A stretch of DNA of 64,000 nt from Odontesthes bonariensis (taxonomy: Eukaryota; Chordata; Actinopteri; Atheriniformes; Atherinopsidae), in assembly GCF_027942865.1 (NCBI RefSeq), contig NC_134515.1, forward strand, positions 15,043,227-15,107,226. The letters are read 5' to 3'. Both the position numbers and the translations under genes were made by a program. Each line of letters opens with the position of its first letter. Positions within the stretch are counted from its first letter, which is position 1. Shown here piece after piece: positions 26,201 through 37,400 of the stretch. The notes under the pieces are model-generated. The model ran no database searches, was not told the DNA's origin, and worked only from the letters and a program-made list of their open reading frames with translations.

Positions 26201-28176
26201 GACATCCAAAAGGGGACTCTTACTGATAATGTGACAACTTCAACCGTCTTTCACTCCAGCCTGAATACAGACACAGTGGATGACTTGTGACATTATTTGA
26301 GTAAGTAAAGCAGAAATTTTTATGGCCGAAATCTCAAAAGTCTTATGCAGATATTGAACTGGAACTGCGTAATTGTTGACAGGCCCTAACAGAGAAGGCG
26401 AGACAAACGGAGCACAAGGAGCAGATGAAGAAATCAGAAGCAAGCACATCGAGACAGAATTGTCAGTCCATTTAAACCTTGATTCTGAAATAAATAAATA
26501 AAGAGGGAAGCACTAATATTTCCATACATCAAACAAAAGCCAGCTGTATGACTGGTGGGAAGCTACTTTTACATCATTCCTGCTTTAGTAAACCAGATGG
26601 TGCAGAATTTGCATAACCACATGCAAGGCAAAGCCTTTCATAAATTTCAAAAACACTGCAACGCAGCACTGTGGCCTTAATGCAAAACAGATAAGTTTGT
26701 CAATGTAACCTTTTACATAACTGCTCAAGGACAGTCAACGGTTGTTGTGAAGGTTTTTCCAGCCATACTAACAAAAATCAGACGGAAAAGCCTCTATTGA
26801 AAAGATTTTAAGAAATGTGTTACAGACATCACAAGAATGCACGATCACTTCGTGTCACAAGGAAATAAACAGCTTCCACGCAATTATCTTTGGTTTTATG
26901 CTGAATAGCTACATCCTCTTTCAAATGATCTCTGCTTGACTTGATTTTGACCACACAGGTATTCCACAAGAAAATAATTTGCAATCACTCTGTGGATGAC
27001 AGTGACAGATGGCCAGACCATGAGCTGAACTCTTACCAGAATTTGAATTCAGGCAACCTTCTGATGAAAGGGCGGAACTCCTCGTTCTGCTTGGTAGGAA
27101 GGGATGGGCCCTCATCTACAAGAGAAATAGGTTACACAGTCACTTAGAGTGGTTTCAATATTCTGCAGCAACAATAGCCAAATAAAAGGACAAGACTTGG
27201 TAGCAGAGATATTTATTTATTTATTTTACTTTGACCGAGTTGCAGCTAATCCCGAATAAACAAGCGTCAAAAGGTACACCCTTTTATCAGGTACACAACA
27301 ACAACAACAAAAGACTTCACTGATGTAATTTTGTCAACTTGCCTTCGTCAAGCAGAGAGGGATCCACTTTTGGCGATAGAAACGCAATGAACAGATTGAG
27401 ATGGTAGATTCCCAAAGCGTATGTTACAATATACCACCCCTGAAAAAGAGTGAAAAAATCCTCACATTAAAAGGGTTTCTGGACAGACGGTTAACAAAGA
27501 TAATACTTTATAAATAAAAGGTGCACACACTAATGAGCATAGCATTGAGCATTTGTATTCAAATCAATCTTTCATCATGGATAAATAGTTGCCAAAACAA
27601 AGTCACTGCAGGCTGGTACAACAGCACAACATTGAGTAGGAGTGAATGAAAGTCTGTTTTAAAACAGTAAATGGGCTTTTAAAACTTAAAATTTGATGGC
27701 GGCATGTGAATTATTCAAATTTAGTTTAATTTTCTGTCTTTCCTGAGGAAGCAACAATATAGTAATTCAGAAACTAACACACACACAGACAATTACCTGT
27801 AGTATGTACACTCTGATCATGTAGACAGCAGTAAATAGTAGAGTGGCTGCCCATCGCACCGCATAGAATGGTGTTGACTTGTCAAGCCATGACTGATAGA
27901 CCTGTTACAATAATAAAGAGAAAGAAACCGTGCCACCAGAGACGGAGAGAAATGCTAGACACAACTTCAGATGAAACCATGCATCGCCCAAAATTGTGTC
28001 AAAGCATCAACCCATTGACTATAGGTGACTAACTCTATGACAAAACAATTATGTGATATTATAGACATGAGTGATCTGAGTAATAGGCACTTTACCTGTC
28101 CAATCCTTGTGAAGAAGGCAGCGACTACAGATGGTTTCCCATGGATAGACTCCCCAACACTGTCCCCTTCTGACAT
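23216..28176 (-). CDS. rer1: Rer1, Golgi-to-ER retrieval receptor (complete)
   Basis: Rer1 is a four-helix membrane protein of the early Golgi that returns escaped ER membrane proteins and unassembled subunits to the ER. Coding exons in transcript order: 28096-28176, 27797-27901, 27343-27439, 27037-27115, 24931-25066, 23216-23305; total 588 nt, 195 codons plus stop, against about 196 in mammals. Recognisable stretches are [95 protein letters not shown] and the basic tail [15 protein letters not shown]. The intron after 27343 begins GCAAGT, a GC-AG intron. Intron 6 holds a hAT-like element, intron 5 a TIR element and a block shared with the taste receptor flanks. A non-coding first exon with donor at 29465 is likely. 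Confidence 0.96.
23579..24740 (-). mobile_element. Degenerate hAT-like DNA transposon with transposase fragment
   Basis: An 1162-bp insert in rer1 intron 6 flanked by AGTATC on both sides (23573-23578 and 24741-24746). The ends are weakly inverted (CAGAGTCC / CAGGGGTC) and dense in the subterminal motif AATTTAAGAC at both ends. On the minus strand a broken frame encodes [19 protein letters not shown] (zinc-finger-like N-terminus, near 24200-24260) and [17 protein letters not shown] and [12 protein letters not shown] (about 23850-23950), which I associate with a hAT-type transposase family in fish. A frameshift lies near 24200 and most of the catalytic region is missing. hAT normally makes 8-bp duplications, so the 6-bp flank leaves the superfamily open. 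Confidence 0.6.
25370..26075. mobile_element. Non-autonomous TIR DNA transposon in rer1 intron 5
   Basis: A 706-bp element bounded by inverted repeats GCCGCTTTCGGAC (25370-25382) and GTCCGAAAGCGGC (26063-26075). The subterminal sequences also pair loosely (GGAACCTTTGGCAGTTCTAA against GTTCTGATAACTACGTTCC). It is more GC- and CpG-rich than its surroundings and carries no transposase frame. Superfamily not assigned; no clear target-site duplication seen. Confidence 0.65.
26889..27036. promoter_or_regulatory. Shared non-coding block, copy 3, in rer1 intron 5
   Basis: The intact-context copy sits in rer1 intron 5, directly against the exon 5 donor at 27036, and 6.1 kb upstream of taste receptor C. 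It contains CTACATCCTCTTTCAAATGA (26909-26928) and TTTGCAATCACTCTGTGGATGACAG, spanning the stretch shared with the copies at 5181 and 13539. An intronic stretch that stays alike across three paralogous sites is a candidate enhancer; a plain duplication remnant is the alternative. Confidence 0.55.
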
Positions 28177-29039
28177 TCTGGTAGTGAAAAAAATAAAACT
28201 AACTAAATAAATCTGATTAATGGTGACAAGGATGTAAGCTACAAAGGTGGCTGCAGCAGATTAATATGATGTGGTTGGTTGTTATCTAATATGTGCATGT
28301 CTAGTATCTAAAAAAAAAAGAGCCATTATCCTAGTTTGAAATGAAAAAAAAAATTAACTAAATAAACAAACAATCATATACATACATACATACATGTAGG
28401 CCTAATTAGTCAGCTATGTCTTATAGGTACTAATGACAAGTGCACTGACAGATCAGAGTGAATTTCATGTATTTAAATTACATCCGTAGGAAAAATGTCA
28501 TAGATAACCAAGTATATCATTGCATCTCATATAACTAAAGTAAAAATGTCTAGTAACTTCTGTTAAACCAGAGGTCCCATGTTTGGCTACTAAAAAGGTA
28601 TGGATTTTTTCAGTATTTCTTGTCTACTGAGTGGATCATGGATTTTGTGAGTATCGTTGGCCACTAAGACTACAATGTCTGCTGCAGCTTAGGGTCATGT
28701 TTTTAATTGTTTACCCAGCACGACTTGCTACCAGAGAAATCACAATACATTGAGTATTTTAACAGTAAATATTAGCAAAAGAATAATCATACCGTGTTTG
28801 ACTGTTCCTGGTTTTGGCTAGCTAGCAATGACTGCATTCGTAGCTAACAAGCTTGAGGTTTTCGTGTTAATAGACACGTATCTTTCAAACAACTTCACTG
28901 GCAAACTATAACAAGGATTTAACTCAATACTTTATGTGCTACTGCTGTTTTGTCTGTGACTTTGATTTATTTGCATTAGCTTATAAAATAGCCACATAAA
29001 TGGCTAACTAGCTATGTAGGTTACCCTTTGGCCCCCAAT

Positions 29040-29600
29040 TTACCGTTTACATGGGATATGTAGTTCTTCTGAAGCTTCAGTTAACCCCTATACACCCATC
29101 TATGAATTTAGTTACTGCATTTCCCAGAACGCCAGTACAACTCGTATTCAAAGTGTGGCAAAATAAATTGTAGTTCCTCACTTATTCTCTTTCCTTTGCA
29201 GGCTTTGTTATATAGACACCTTTGAACTACAAATACCAGCATTGACTTTGAAAATTTGACAACTCACTTCCGGTGACACATTACTACGTTGCCAAGAGCT
29301 AGCTAGTTAGCACGGTTAGAAATATAACTGCTATCTAGTAATCATGTTTATAATCACCGAAGAATAGAACCATTCATACTTTGTATTCGTTGATGCAATA
29401 ACTTTCAGCGTCTCTCAGTTTTTAGCAGTTCCAGTGGAAATCAACAATGATGGCTTTTTCTTACCTGATACGGCCGCTGTGTCACAACCCGGCTCTACCT
29501 AGCTAGCTACACTAGCCACTTCTCGTGCAAACTGGTGTGAACACGTCATTACTTCCGCAAGGATCAGACCACACTGCAGGAAGGCTAGTAGAGCCCCGAA
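29040..29600 (-). promoter_or_regulatory. rer1: Probable rer1 promoter and non-coding exon 1
   Basis: A strong minus-strand donor (TATCAG|GTAAGA) ends a probable non-coding exon at 29465. Nearby are an ETS-type site CACTTCCGGTGAC (about 29266-29278), another CTTCCG near 29550, and several sequences resembling ZNF143-type sites: TGTAGTTCTTCTGAAGC (29060), CATTTCCCAGAACGCC (29119) and TTGTAGTTCC (29169). This mix is usual at housekeeping promoters. The transcription start is not determined. Confidence 0.45.
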
Positions 29601-29797
29601 AGAGATGCAGTGCTAAAGCTCGATTGCATTTTATCAGTGGGCTGTGTTTGAACGAACTACCAAGTGAACAAAATTGAAGTGTATGCACTACTATACATTA
29701 AAGAGTTAATAATGAATATAATTATCGTAATAATAACAATAATTTTGATGCATGCCTGCAAAACTTTGACGTTTACCTTGGACATCAGCAATTTGGC

Positions 29798-29850
29798 CAG
29801 CTGTGTTGTTTTAAAACGCTATATAAATAAAGTTGGATTGGATTGGATTT
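29798..29850. repeat. SINE/LINE 3' tail
   Basis: TTTTAAAACGCTATATAAAT followed by AAAGTTGGATTGGATTGG is a common teleost retroposon tail ending in a GGATT repeat. The element body upstream is not recognisable. Confidence 0.55.
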
Positions 29851-29869
29851 AAAATAAAACTCAGACCAT

Positions 29870-31446
29870 AAATTTAATCTCGTTTTATTATCTGATAAAG
29901 AGAGGGATTTAGGAAGGCAAAATTTTAAACAATGTACTCAATAACCTCGGAAACAAATTACATTGATAAACAACAATACGCAACTACATCATACATCTCG
30001 TAACAAAAACTCAAAATAAAAAAAAATTGGAAACAAACAAAAAAAAACTTACCATGGATATTAAAACACAACACGTTTCTATTTACATCTTGGAAATGCA
30101 TAATACTGATAACCCTAATTTAGTTAATCTTTAAAGCATTAAAGTGCTTGTTCTCTGCCCAGTTGGTGGTTAATGGATGACAGTCAAGGTTTTCTTTATC
30201 AGAGATGACCTAAGAAAATGGCTGCAAATCAGGTAAAATCAAGCTCTACAAACAAATTTGACACTGTGGCTGAACATTTAATCTTGCTGGTTGGCAATCT
30301 AAATAAAACTGGAATGTTGTTATTAAATATCTGCAACAAGTGCCATGAAAGATAGGGTAAACAAATAGCTACAATTAATACATGAAGACCTTGCCCTGCA
30401 AGGGGTTTTCAAAATATACAGTGAAGAACAAAACGTGTCTTTCCCAGTGTCTTGATAAACGGGGATGACATTCTTAATTTAGTTTTTAAAAATCTAATCA
30501 AATCCTTGCAATTACAATATAATACTGATTATGATATTTTGTTTTTCAGCTGTTTGTCGGTGTGTTTCTGTACATTACTTAACACCATATTTTCTACAAC
30601 TTATGAAAAAGTGGAAGCAATACCCAAATTTTGATAACACGTGTCAACATGCACACTATCATTGCCGAGGCTATTAAACAAATTTTAACAATGAAATGAT
30701 AAAAAAAAACATACTGAACTAGAGGTCTTCACACGATCATAACTATTACAAATATGTGTGACTGTGTTCTTGTAGCTATGGGTTTGATTTACTATTCAAT
30801 TCTATACATTTGTTTCAAACAAGAAAGTATTTAGGACCTAAGTACTCATTTTCAACCACATCTAGTCCAACACATTTACAAGATACAGTATCTACATTTG
30901 TACAAGTGACGAAAACCGAAGGAAAAATAAATAAGTCAGCTGGGAATATTTTTTCAATGGAAACACAGAACTTATACTAGCAAGGTGGTTGCAGTGACAT
31001 GTCTACTTTTACGTCATACACATCGTGAACCTAATCATGTAAATGAATGCTGTTAAAAAACATATTATTGCACAATGAACCCAGACATAATCTATCTGTA
31101 CTGATCAGAGTTACAAAAAGTATTGTCCAGATCACATGAGATAAGATTCGCCTTGACGATGCTACTATCAGTGGGGTATTTGCTAAACTGACTTGAGACA
31201 TCATTTTTGCATTGTGTCTTATGCTCTATACTGTTAGTGGAATAACTGTGGAAGCACAAAATTCAAACTGCACAGGAAAGTGCCTTTCCACACAGAAAAT
31301 ATCAGACATTTAAGATGGAAGTCGATTCTTTGGAGAATCACAGAACTAAAGTATGACAGTGACCCCTAAGACTAGACTGAAAGACTCTCCACTGGGTAAT
31401 AGGATGATGTTGACTTAAATAAAAACAGTCAGAGTATTCTTCGCTC
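29870..31446 (-). other. tp73: Candidate 3' UTR of tp73
   Basis: The stretch downstream of the tp73 stop has no other gene. A minus-strand AATAAA lies at 29884-29889, about 1.56 kb after the stop codon and about 0.3 kb from the probable rer1 first exon. Extent is a guess from this signal. Confidence 0.35.
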
Positions 31447-34400
31447 TCAGTGAACATCACTCTCCATGAATTCCTCCTTGATGGAGTGCTTGTTACGGGA
31501 CACTTTGCAGTCGGGCATGTCGAAACCAAAGTCAGCCCACTCATCAGCAGCTGCTGCCATTCCTGACGGCCCGACAACACCAGACCTGTTGGGGATGGTG
31601 ATGGTGTGGCGAACTCGAAAGTGCACAGCCTCCATTACGCGCTGGCGTTGCAGTTCCCCACCTGCAGCCCCAATAGCTGCCATTGCCGTGGCTGCCATGT
31701 TGCTGCTGGAACGAAGCAGCTGCTGGCCATGATAGTCATGGTGGTGATTAGGGGTGGGAAGCTGGAGGGGAGCACCTTGTTTCATGTCCTGCAGACCACG
31801 CCAGATGACAATGCGGGACTGCTCTGGTATCTTCAGTGCTCCTAAATCCTTGTAAAGGCACACAGACATTGAAGGAGTGTAAGAACGTAAAAAAGTGAGC
31901 AACAGCAACCTCTTGTGTTTAGATACAAACCATCTCATTTTCAAGACACTTCTACATCATGACTTGTGATCAGAAATAAGATGTATCCAAAAAAATATAT
32001 ATTTACTTCTAAATGTTTTGATTTTTCTATGGATCCCTTTTATGTTCTCAAATGTTTGCTTTTCTTTTTCACAGCTTTTCGCCCCATTACATGAAGCTTG
32101 TTATCGTACAATGACTATTTCTGGGCTGAGACTCTAAGTGCAACAACAGAGTGGTTACCTCCATGGAGAGAGTTTGCAGATGGTAGACAGACTGGACACC
32201 TTGTGAGGTGAAGTATTCGATGAAGTTCTGACAGCCCAGACTGGTGAGAAAACTGTATGGGGAGAAAAGCAGGGCTGCTTAGACCACAGCAACAAAGCTG
32301 AAAATAGGACCAAAATAAAAACATCACGGTCACGAACACTGATAAAAAGTTATATAGTTTTGAGCCAAATAAATAATATGTAAACTTGATAGGTATTGTC
32401 AGTGTTTGATTTTGCTAGTGCCCACTATTCCCTTATATCACATCTCACTATATATTCAAACTATTACAAATGTATCTAAAAACCGAGCGACAGATTTAGT
32501 GCACACCTCTTACATCAAGTGTTCAGACAGAGATCTTGACATATGCAGCAGAAGCATAACCATAAACATGCATTTATATTAATGATTCATGGGGCCAATC
32601 TTGTTTTGGTAAAAAAACCTTTATTATAAATACATGAAATGTTAAAGTTTTGGAAACATACAAAGTAATCGTAAAAAGAGCGTGACTGTACAATGCGGCT
32701 GTTCAATGAACATGACATTCTAGAAAACAAAAAGGATTGACAAAGTCTGCTGTATCAAAAAATGTCAAATTTACATTAGCAAGTCCAGAGACTGCATTGA
32801 CACATTATCTTCAAATATATATAGATAAAAAAAGAAATTAAGAAAATAAGAAAGCAGCTTTAAATTAAATTGGACTCAAACATTTCTTTAAAAATGCTGT
32901 AGTGCATTGCAAAGGGTAGCTGAATACACAGTGACAGTGTGAAGGAATTTAGATCTAAGTAGATGACATACAGTTTGGGTTTTTTTCGGGCTGATAACAC
33001 TCATTCCTGCAGACATAATGGAGGTCTACATCTCTTCAGCAGCATGGTTGTATTATCAAAGTAAAAGCACATGGTGGTGCTTTGTTTTTTATGGGAGCTG
33101 ACGCGGCCATACTTGTTCTGAAAGGTTGCACATACTCAGGCTGACACAAAGTCTGTCATAAACACGAACGAAGCATTGTAAATATTTACGACTGTGGTTG
33201 GTTTATGTCAAGTTATTATAATGAATACATCATACAATGCCAATTTTGCAATAGAAGTGAATGAATGACACCTATCAATATGAATTAAAAGCACCCATAA
33301 TCCTCTGTCACCCTCACAGTGGATGGCATGCGTACAACAATGTTGTGTCAGTCTTATGCACATCCCTTCATATAAAACATTAGCGTCAACGCATCTGATT
33401 TGGACACTTTCGATGGAACTAGTGGATCGCTTTGGCAAGAACACCAGTTATTCTGTCTTTGTTGGCCAACATAAGGTAATTAAAAATGACACTTTTTATA
33501 TAGTAGCCAAATTATGGGAACAAACTAACCAAACACAGTTATCACTTTTACAAATTTTTGACTAAACTTAGTCCTAAAACATGGTCTTTACCTCTACTTT
33601 TATTTTTCCTCGTTCAGTTGTAATGTTCATATACAATATTGCCATGCTGCAACTTCCCCTGCAGACCTTCATTATAGCAACAGCTAAGGATGCAAAGAGA
33701 TTTGTAATATAACTGCAAGCCTTTACAAAGCAGCCATAATCACATCAAACTGTCTGTATAACACAGCTCAATTTAGACATATTTAGTGGCAAAAAGGGAA
33801 CTTGAACATGGCCAAACATAGAAGCTCTTTTTGCATCAACAAGCCACCAATTCGTAATTAACCCAACAACTGCATCTGATTGTCTGCTGACCTTTTACAG
33901 GAGAATAAAGAAGGAGTGTCACTGCAGGGTGAGGTACCTGACAAGGCTGGGGTCAGGGTTATACGGAGGGGGTGGGCTGCAGTGGGAAGCAGACACTATA
34001 TTCTGACTGCTGTGGCCACCATTCATGTCACCGTTGGCCTGCAAGTGGTTGCTGTTGAGCATGTTTGGACCTATGAGAAAGGGAGGGCAGACAAATCAAA
34101 TAACGAACACCAAGCTACAGCAAGAACCTGTACAATAATTGCTTATTAGAAAATGAGTTTGAAACACAGACTTTATTAGTGAATCAAAATTTGATTTGCA
34201 TCACACATACTATAGACACTCACCCATATGAGCTAAGGAGGGGTTAGCATTTGGGTGTTGCTGGGGCTGCTGCCCCATCATCTGGTTGACTGAAGGTGGT
34301 TTATTGAGGCCTCCATGCGAATGCATCTTGTTCATGTTGGACAGTGGAGAGTAAGAGGAGGGGGATGCTATATGGTTCCTATTGAAAAGGAAAAAAGGTA

Positions 34401-37400
34401 GTAGAGGTTATAGGAAAGAGTCTAAATGTTACTGAGTTCAAAAGACACTCTACAGTTTGATGACTTTAAGGTTTCAAGGTTTTAGAGAGGGCTTTTCTGT
34501 ATACTTTAGAAAAAGTAAGAAAATTAAATTATGTACTATCCACATAATGGAGTAATCCTCAAATAATTTTTACACTTTATCTAATTGAAAATGGCAAAAA
34601 GAATGTATGAAATTTCCCTCCATCTTTTCTCAATCTCTGCTTCCAGTCCATCAGAGGGCTAACTTACACTCATCTGATCACCAATTAACTTCAGATGCAT
34701 GACTTTGCAACACCATGCAACAACAAAATGCTGAAACTTGGAATTTTTAGACTTTCTTAGACATATACTCATTTTGAATATGATACTAGTTGATTATTTT
34801 TTTTTATTAATAATATAATAATAATTTAATATTTTTTATAATAATCCTGTTATTCATATACTCTTTTTGTTTTTTTTCCTTACTTTCAATTTTTTCATAT
34901 TTTCCAGTACTGTGTGCTATTCTTTACTCTATTACTTCAGTAGCTTTTTGGAATTTCTCTTTTATAATTTCTCTTATCCTATGTTGTCTTATCTCTCTCA
35001 CACAGCATCCCAATATATATGATTTTTTTTAAGGGAAATTGAGTTGTAGTTGCAGGTGTTATTAATGGGGAGGGAAAATTAGCACTTTAAGTTTTCTTGT
35101 GTGTCTTCTCTGTCAATTATGGATCTATTTTTTCAGTCAGAATTTATGTGAATTTGCCTTAAACCAAGTATTTTTGTTTTTGTGCCTGGGTGTGTATATA
35201 TTTGTGTGTGTGTAAGTGTAACTCACGGTCTCTGCAGCAGCTGCTGCTGTGTTTGTTGTCTGTAGGACTCTACCAGTGGCTGTGGCACCAGCTCCACCAG
35301 CTCTAAACTGTCTTTAATCTTCATCAGCAGATCAAAGTTCTCCCGACCACGAACCTGTACACAAACACAACACATAAAGTAATTGAGGCTGGTTAGACTC
35401 TTTGTTTCCAGTGTTTGAAAAAAAAAATAGTATTTGTTTCTCCTGTTGACGGCATCCATACTGCTACTTGACTGAATTTGACACATTACAGGGGTAACAT
35501 CATGTATATGAGCTAAATTCTTTTTTAATTTGACTATTTTATGTAACGTGACAAGTGTGTTAAAGGAATATCTTACAGGAATATAGTAAATCTCCTCTTC
35601 TCCATGCCGCCTCTTCCTTATGTTAATATTTGGACTGGGAATATTTGGTGGACTCTGTTTAAAGTCTGCAGACAACAGAAACAGAATTATTATCAAGCAG
35701 GCTTAAAAACGCACCACACGGTCTCATTCGCCCAACAACCATCCACCATTTAAACCGCCATTTAAAATGTCACTGGATCTCTAACTCTTTTCTTTAGTTA
35801 GCAATGTTTGCGCATTCATTGGCTTCATTCAACTCACTGCGCTTGTTGACACTGCCATTTTTGGCCACACTCTCATTCAGGGCCTGTTGTTCCCTGAAGT
35901 GGTCCTCATCAGCTTTGCGGTCTCGGCCTGGACATGCACAGATCCGGCCTTCGAATGATCTTCTGCCCAACACTTGGCCACTGTGGAGATGATTCGGAAT
36001 AGAAATGTATCATACACGACCTGTCCGGAACACTTTGAAGAAACAAAGTGGTCTCTAACATTACAGTCCCTTTCTTCTGTTATGGGCAGGTCAAGTCTGT
36101 GACTGTTGCATTATGGTTGTAGGATATCTAAACCTACACTTCCCACTGAATTTGAAAATAACTTTGTTTTGTATCATGTACTGGTGTCTATTTGAAACAT
36201 TTGAAAACTCTGAGAAAGCAGTGTGAGAATAAACATGTCAAAAACCTGACAATGTTTTGCTGAAGTCAAAAGAAAGACTTTTTGTTTGATTGGAGTGTGT
36301 CTGAGGTTTTGACTTACTCTCTGGTTTCCAAAGTGATGATGATGACAATGGGTCTTCTGTTCATGCCACCCACGCAGCTGCTGTTGCACATAAAATTGTA
36401 AAGGATGGTCGTAAACTCAGTCCCAACCTGAAACACACAAAGCAGCAAAAAATGTATGCTTTGTTGGTTTCGTCTCTCCAATGCTCATCAAAGAATTTCA
36501 GCATGTTCACTGCTCAAGCAATTTCTTTCCAAACACCAATTCACCACCAGAGGGAAGTGTTACAATCCACTTTGATGTGAGAAGAGTCATTTATGCCTTT
36601 CATTACCCTCCTCAAGTGCAATCACAGACACGATGATCCCTGCACTTGTTTGAACATGCCTGGTAGCTTTACTTAAAGATGTGTCTACTTTGAGCTTCTT
36701 TACTGAAACGACTTGACTGTTTCTTTGAGATGAACTTGACAATCCACTCCTCACAGTGATCAGTTTTTTTGCATTGGTGACTCGATACTAAACCTTAAGT
36801 TTGTCTGTATATCATATTCCAGTTTTAGTAATAGAATTCATCATGGATCTACATCTTTAATGAAAATCGTTAATTTTTCCCAGGCAATTTGAAGTCACGG
36901 ATTCAGTCTGGGTAATACAGTGCTTCATGCGTGTCTCTAATACACAGAGATGATGAACCACCTACCTGTGGAGCTTCATAGGGCACAAAGACACTCTGCC
37001 TGCCTGTGACAGGATCATCCACATACTGACTGAGGTTGTTCCCCTCCACTCGGATAAGGTGACTGGCAGGTGCTGTTTGACCTGAGGAGAGAATGATGAA
37101 AAACAGGTGGGTGGGTTAATTCAAGTCAAACACAGTGTTGTTTCTTAAATTCACCCCCAAAAATGTGTGGTCTTGTTGGACCCTACCATCATTGAAATCT
37201 CGTCCTAGTTCATGATTGGGGCATCGTTTGACCACTTCTGTGACGTGCTCAGCCTTTTTGTAGACTGGCATGGCTCTGATGATGCTGCCATGTGGAGGAG
37301 AGGAGGCCTGCTTGATCTGGATTGGGCAGGTTTTGGCAATCTGACAGTAGAGCTTCTTCAGCAAGGGAGAGTACTGGAAGAAATGGAGCCACACAAGGCC

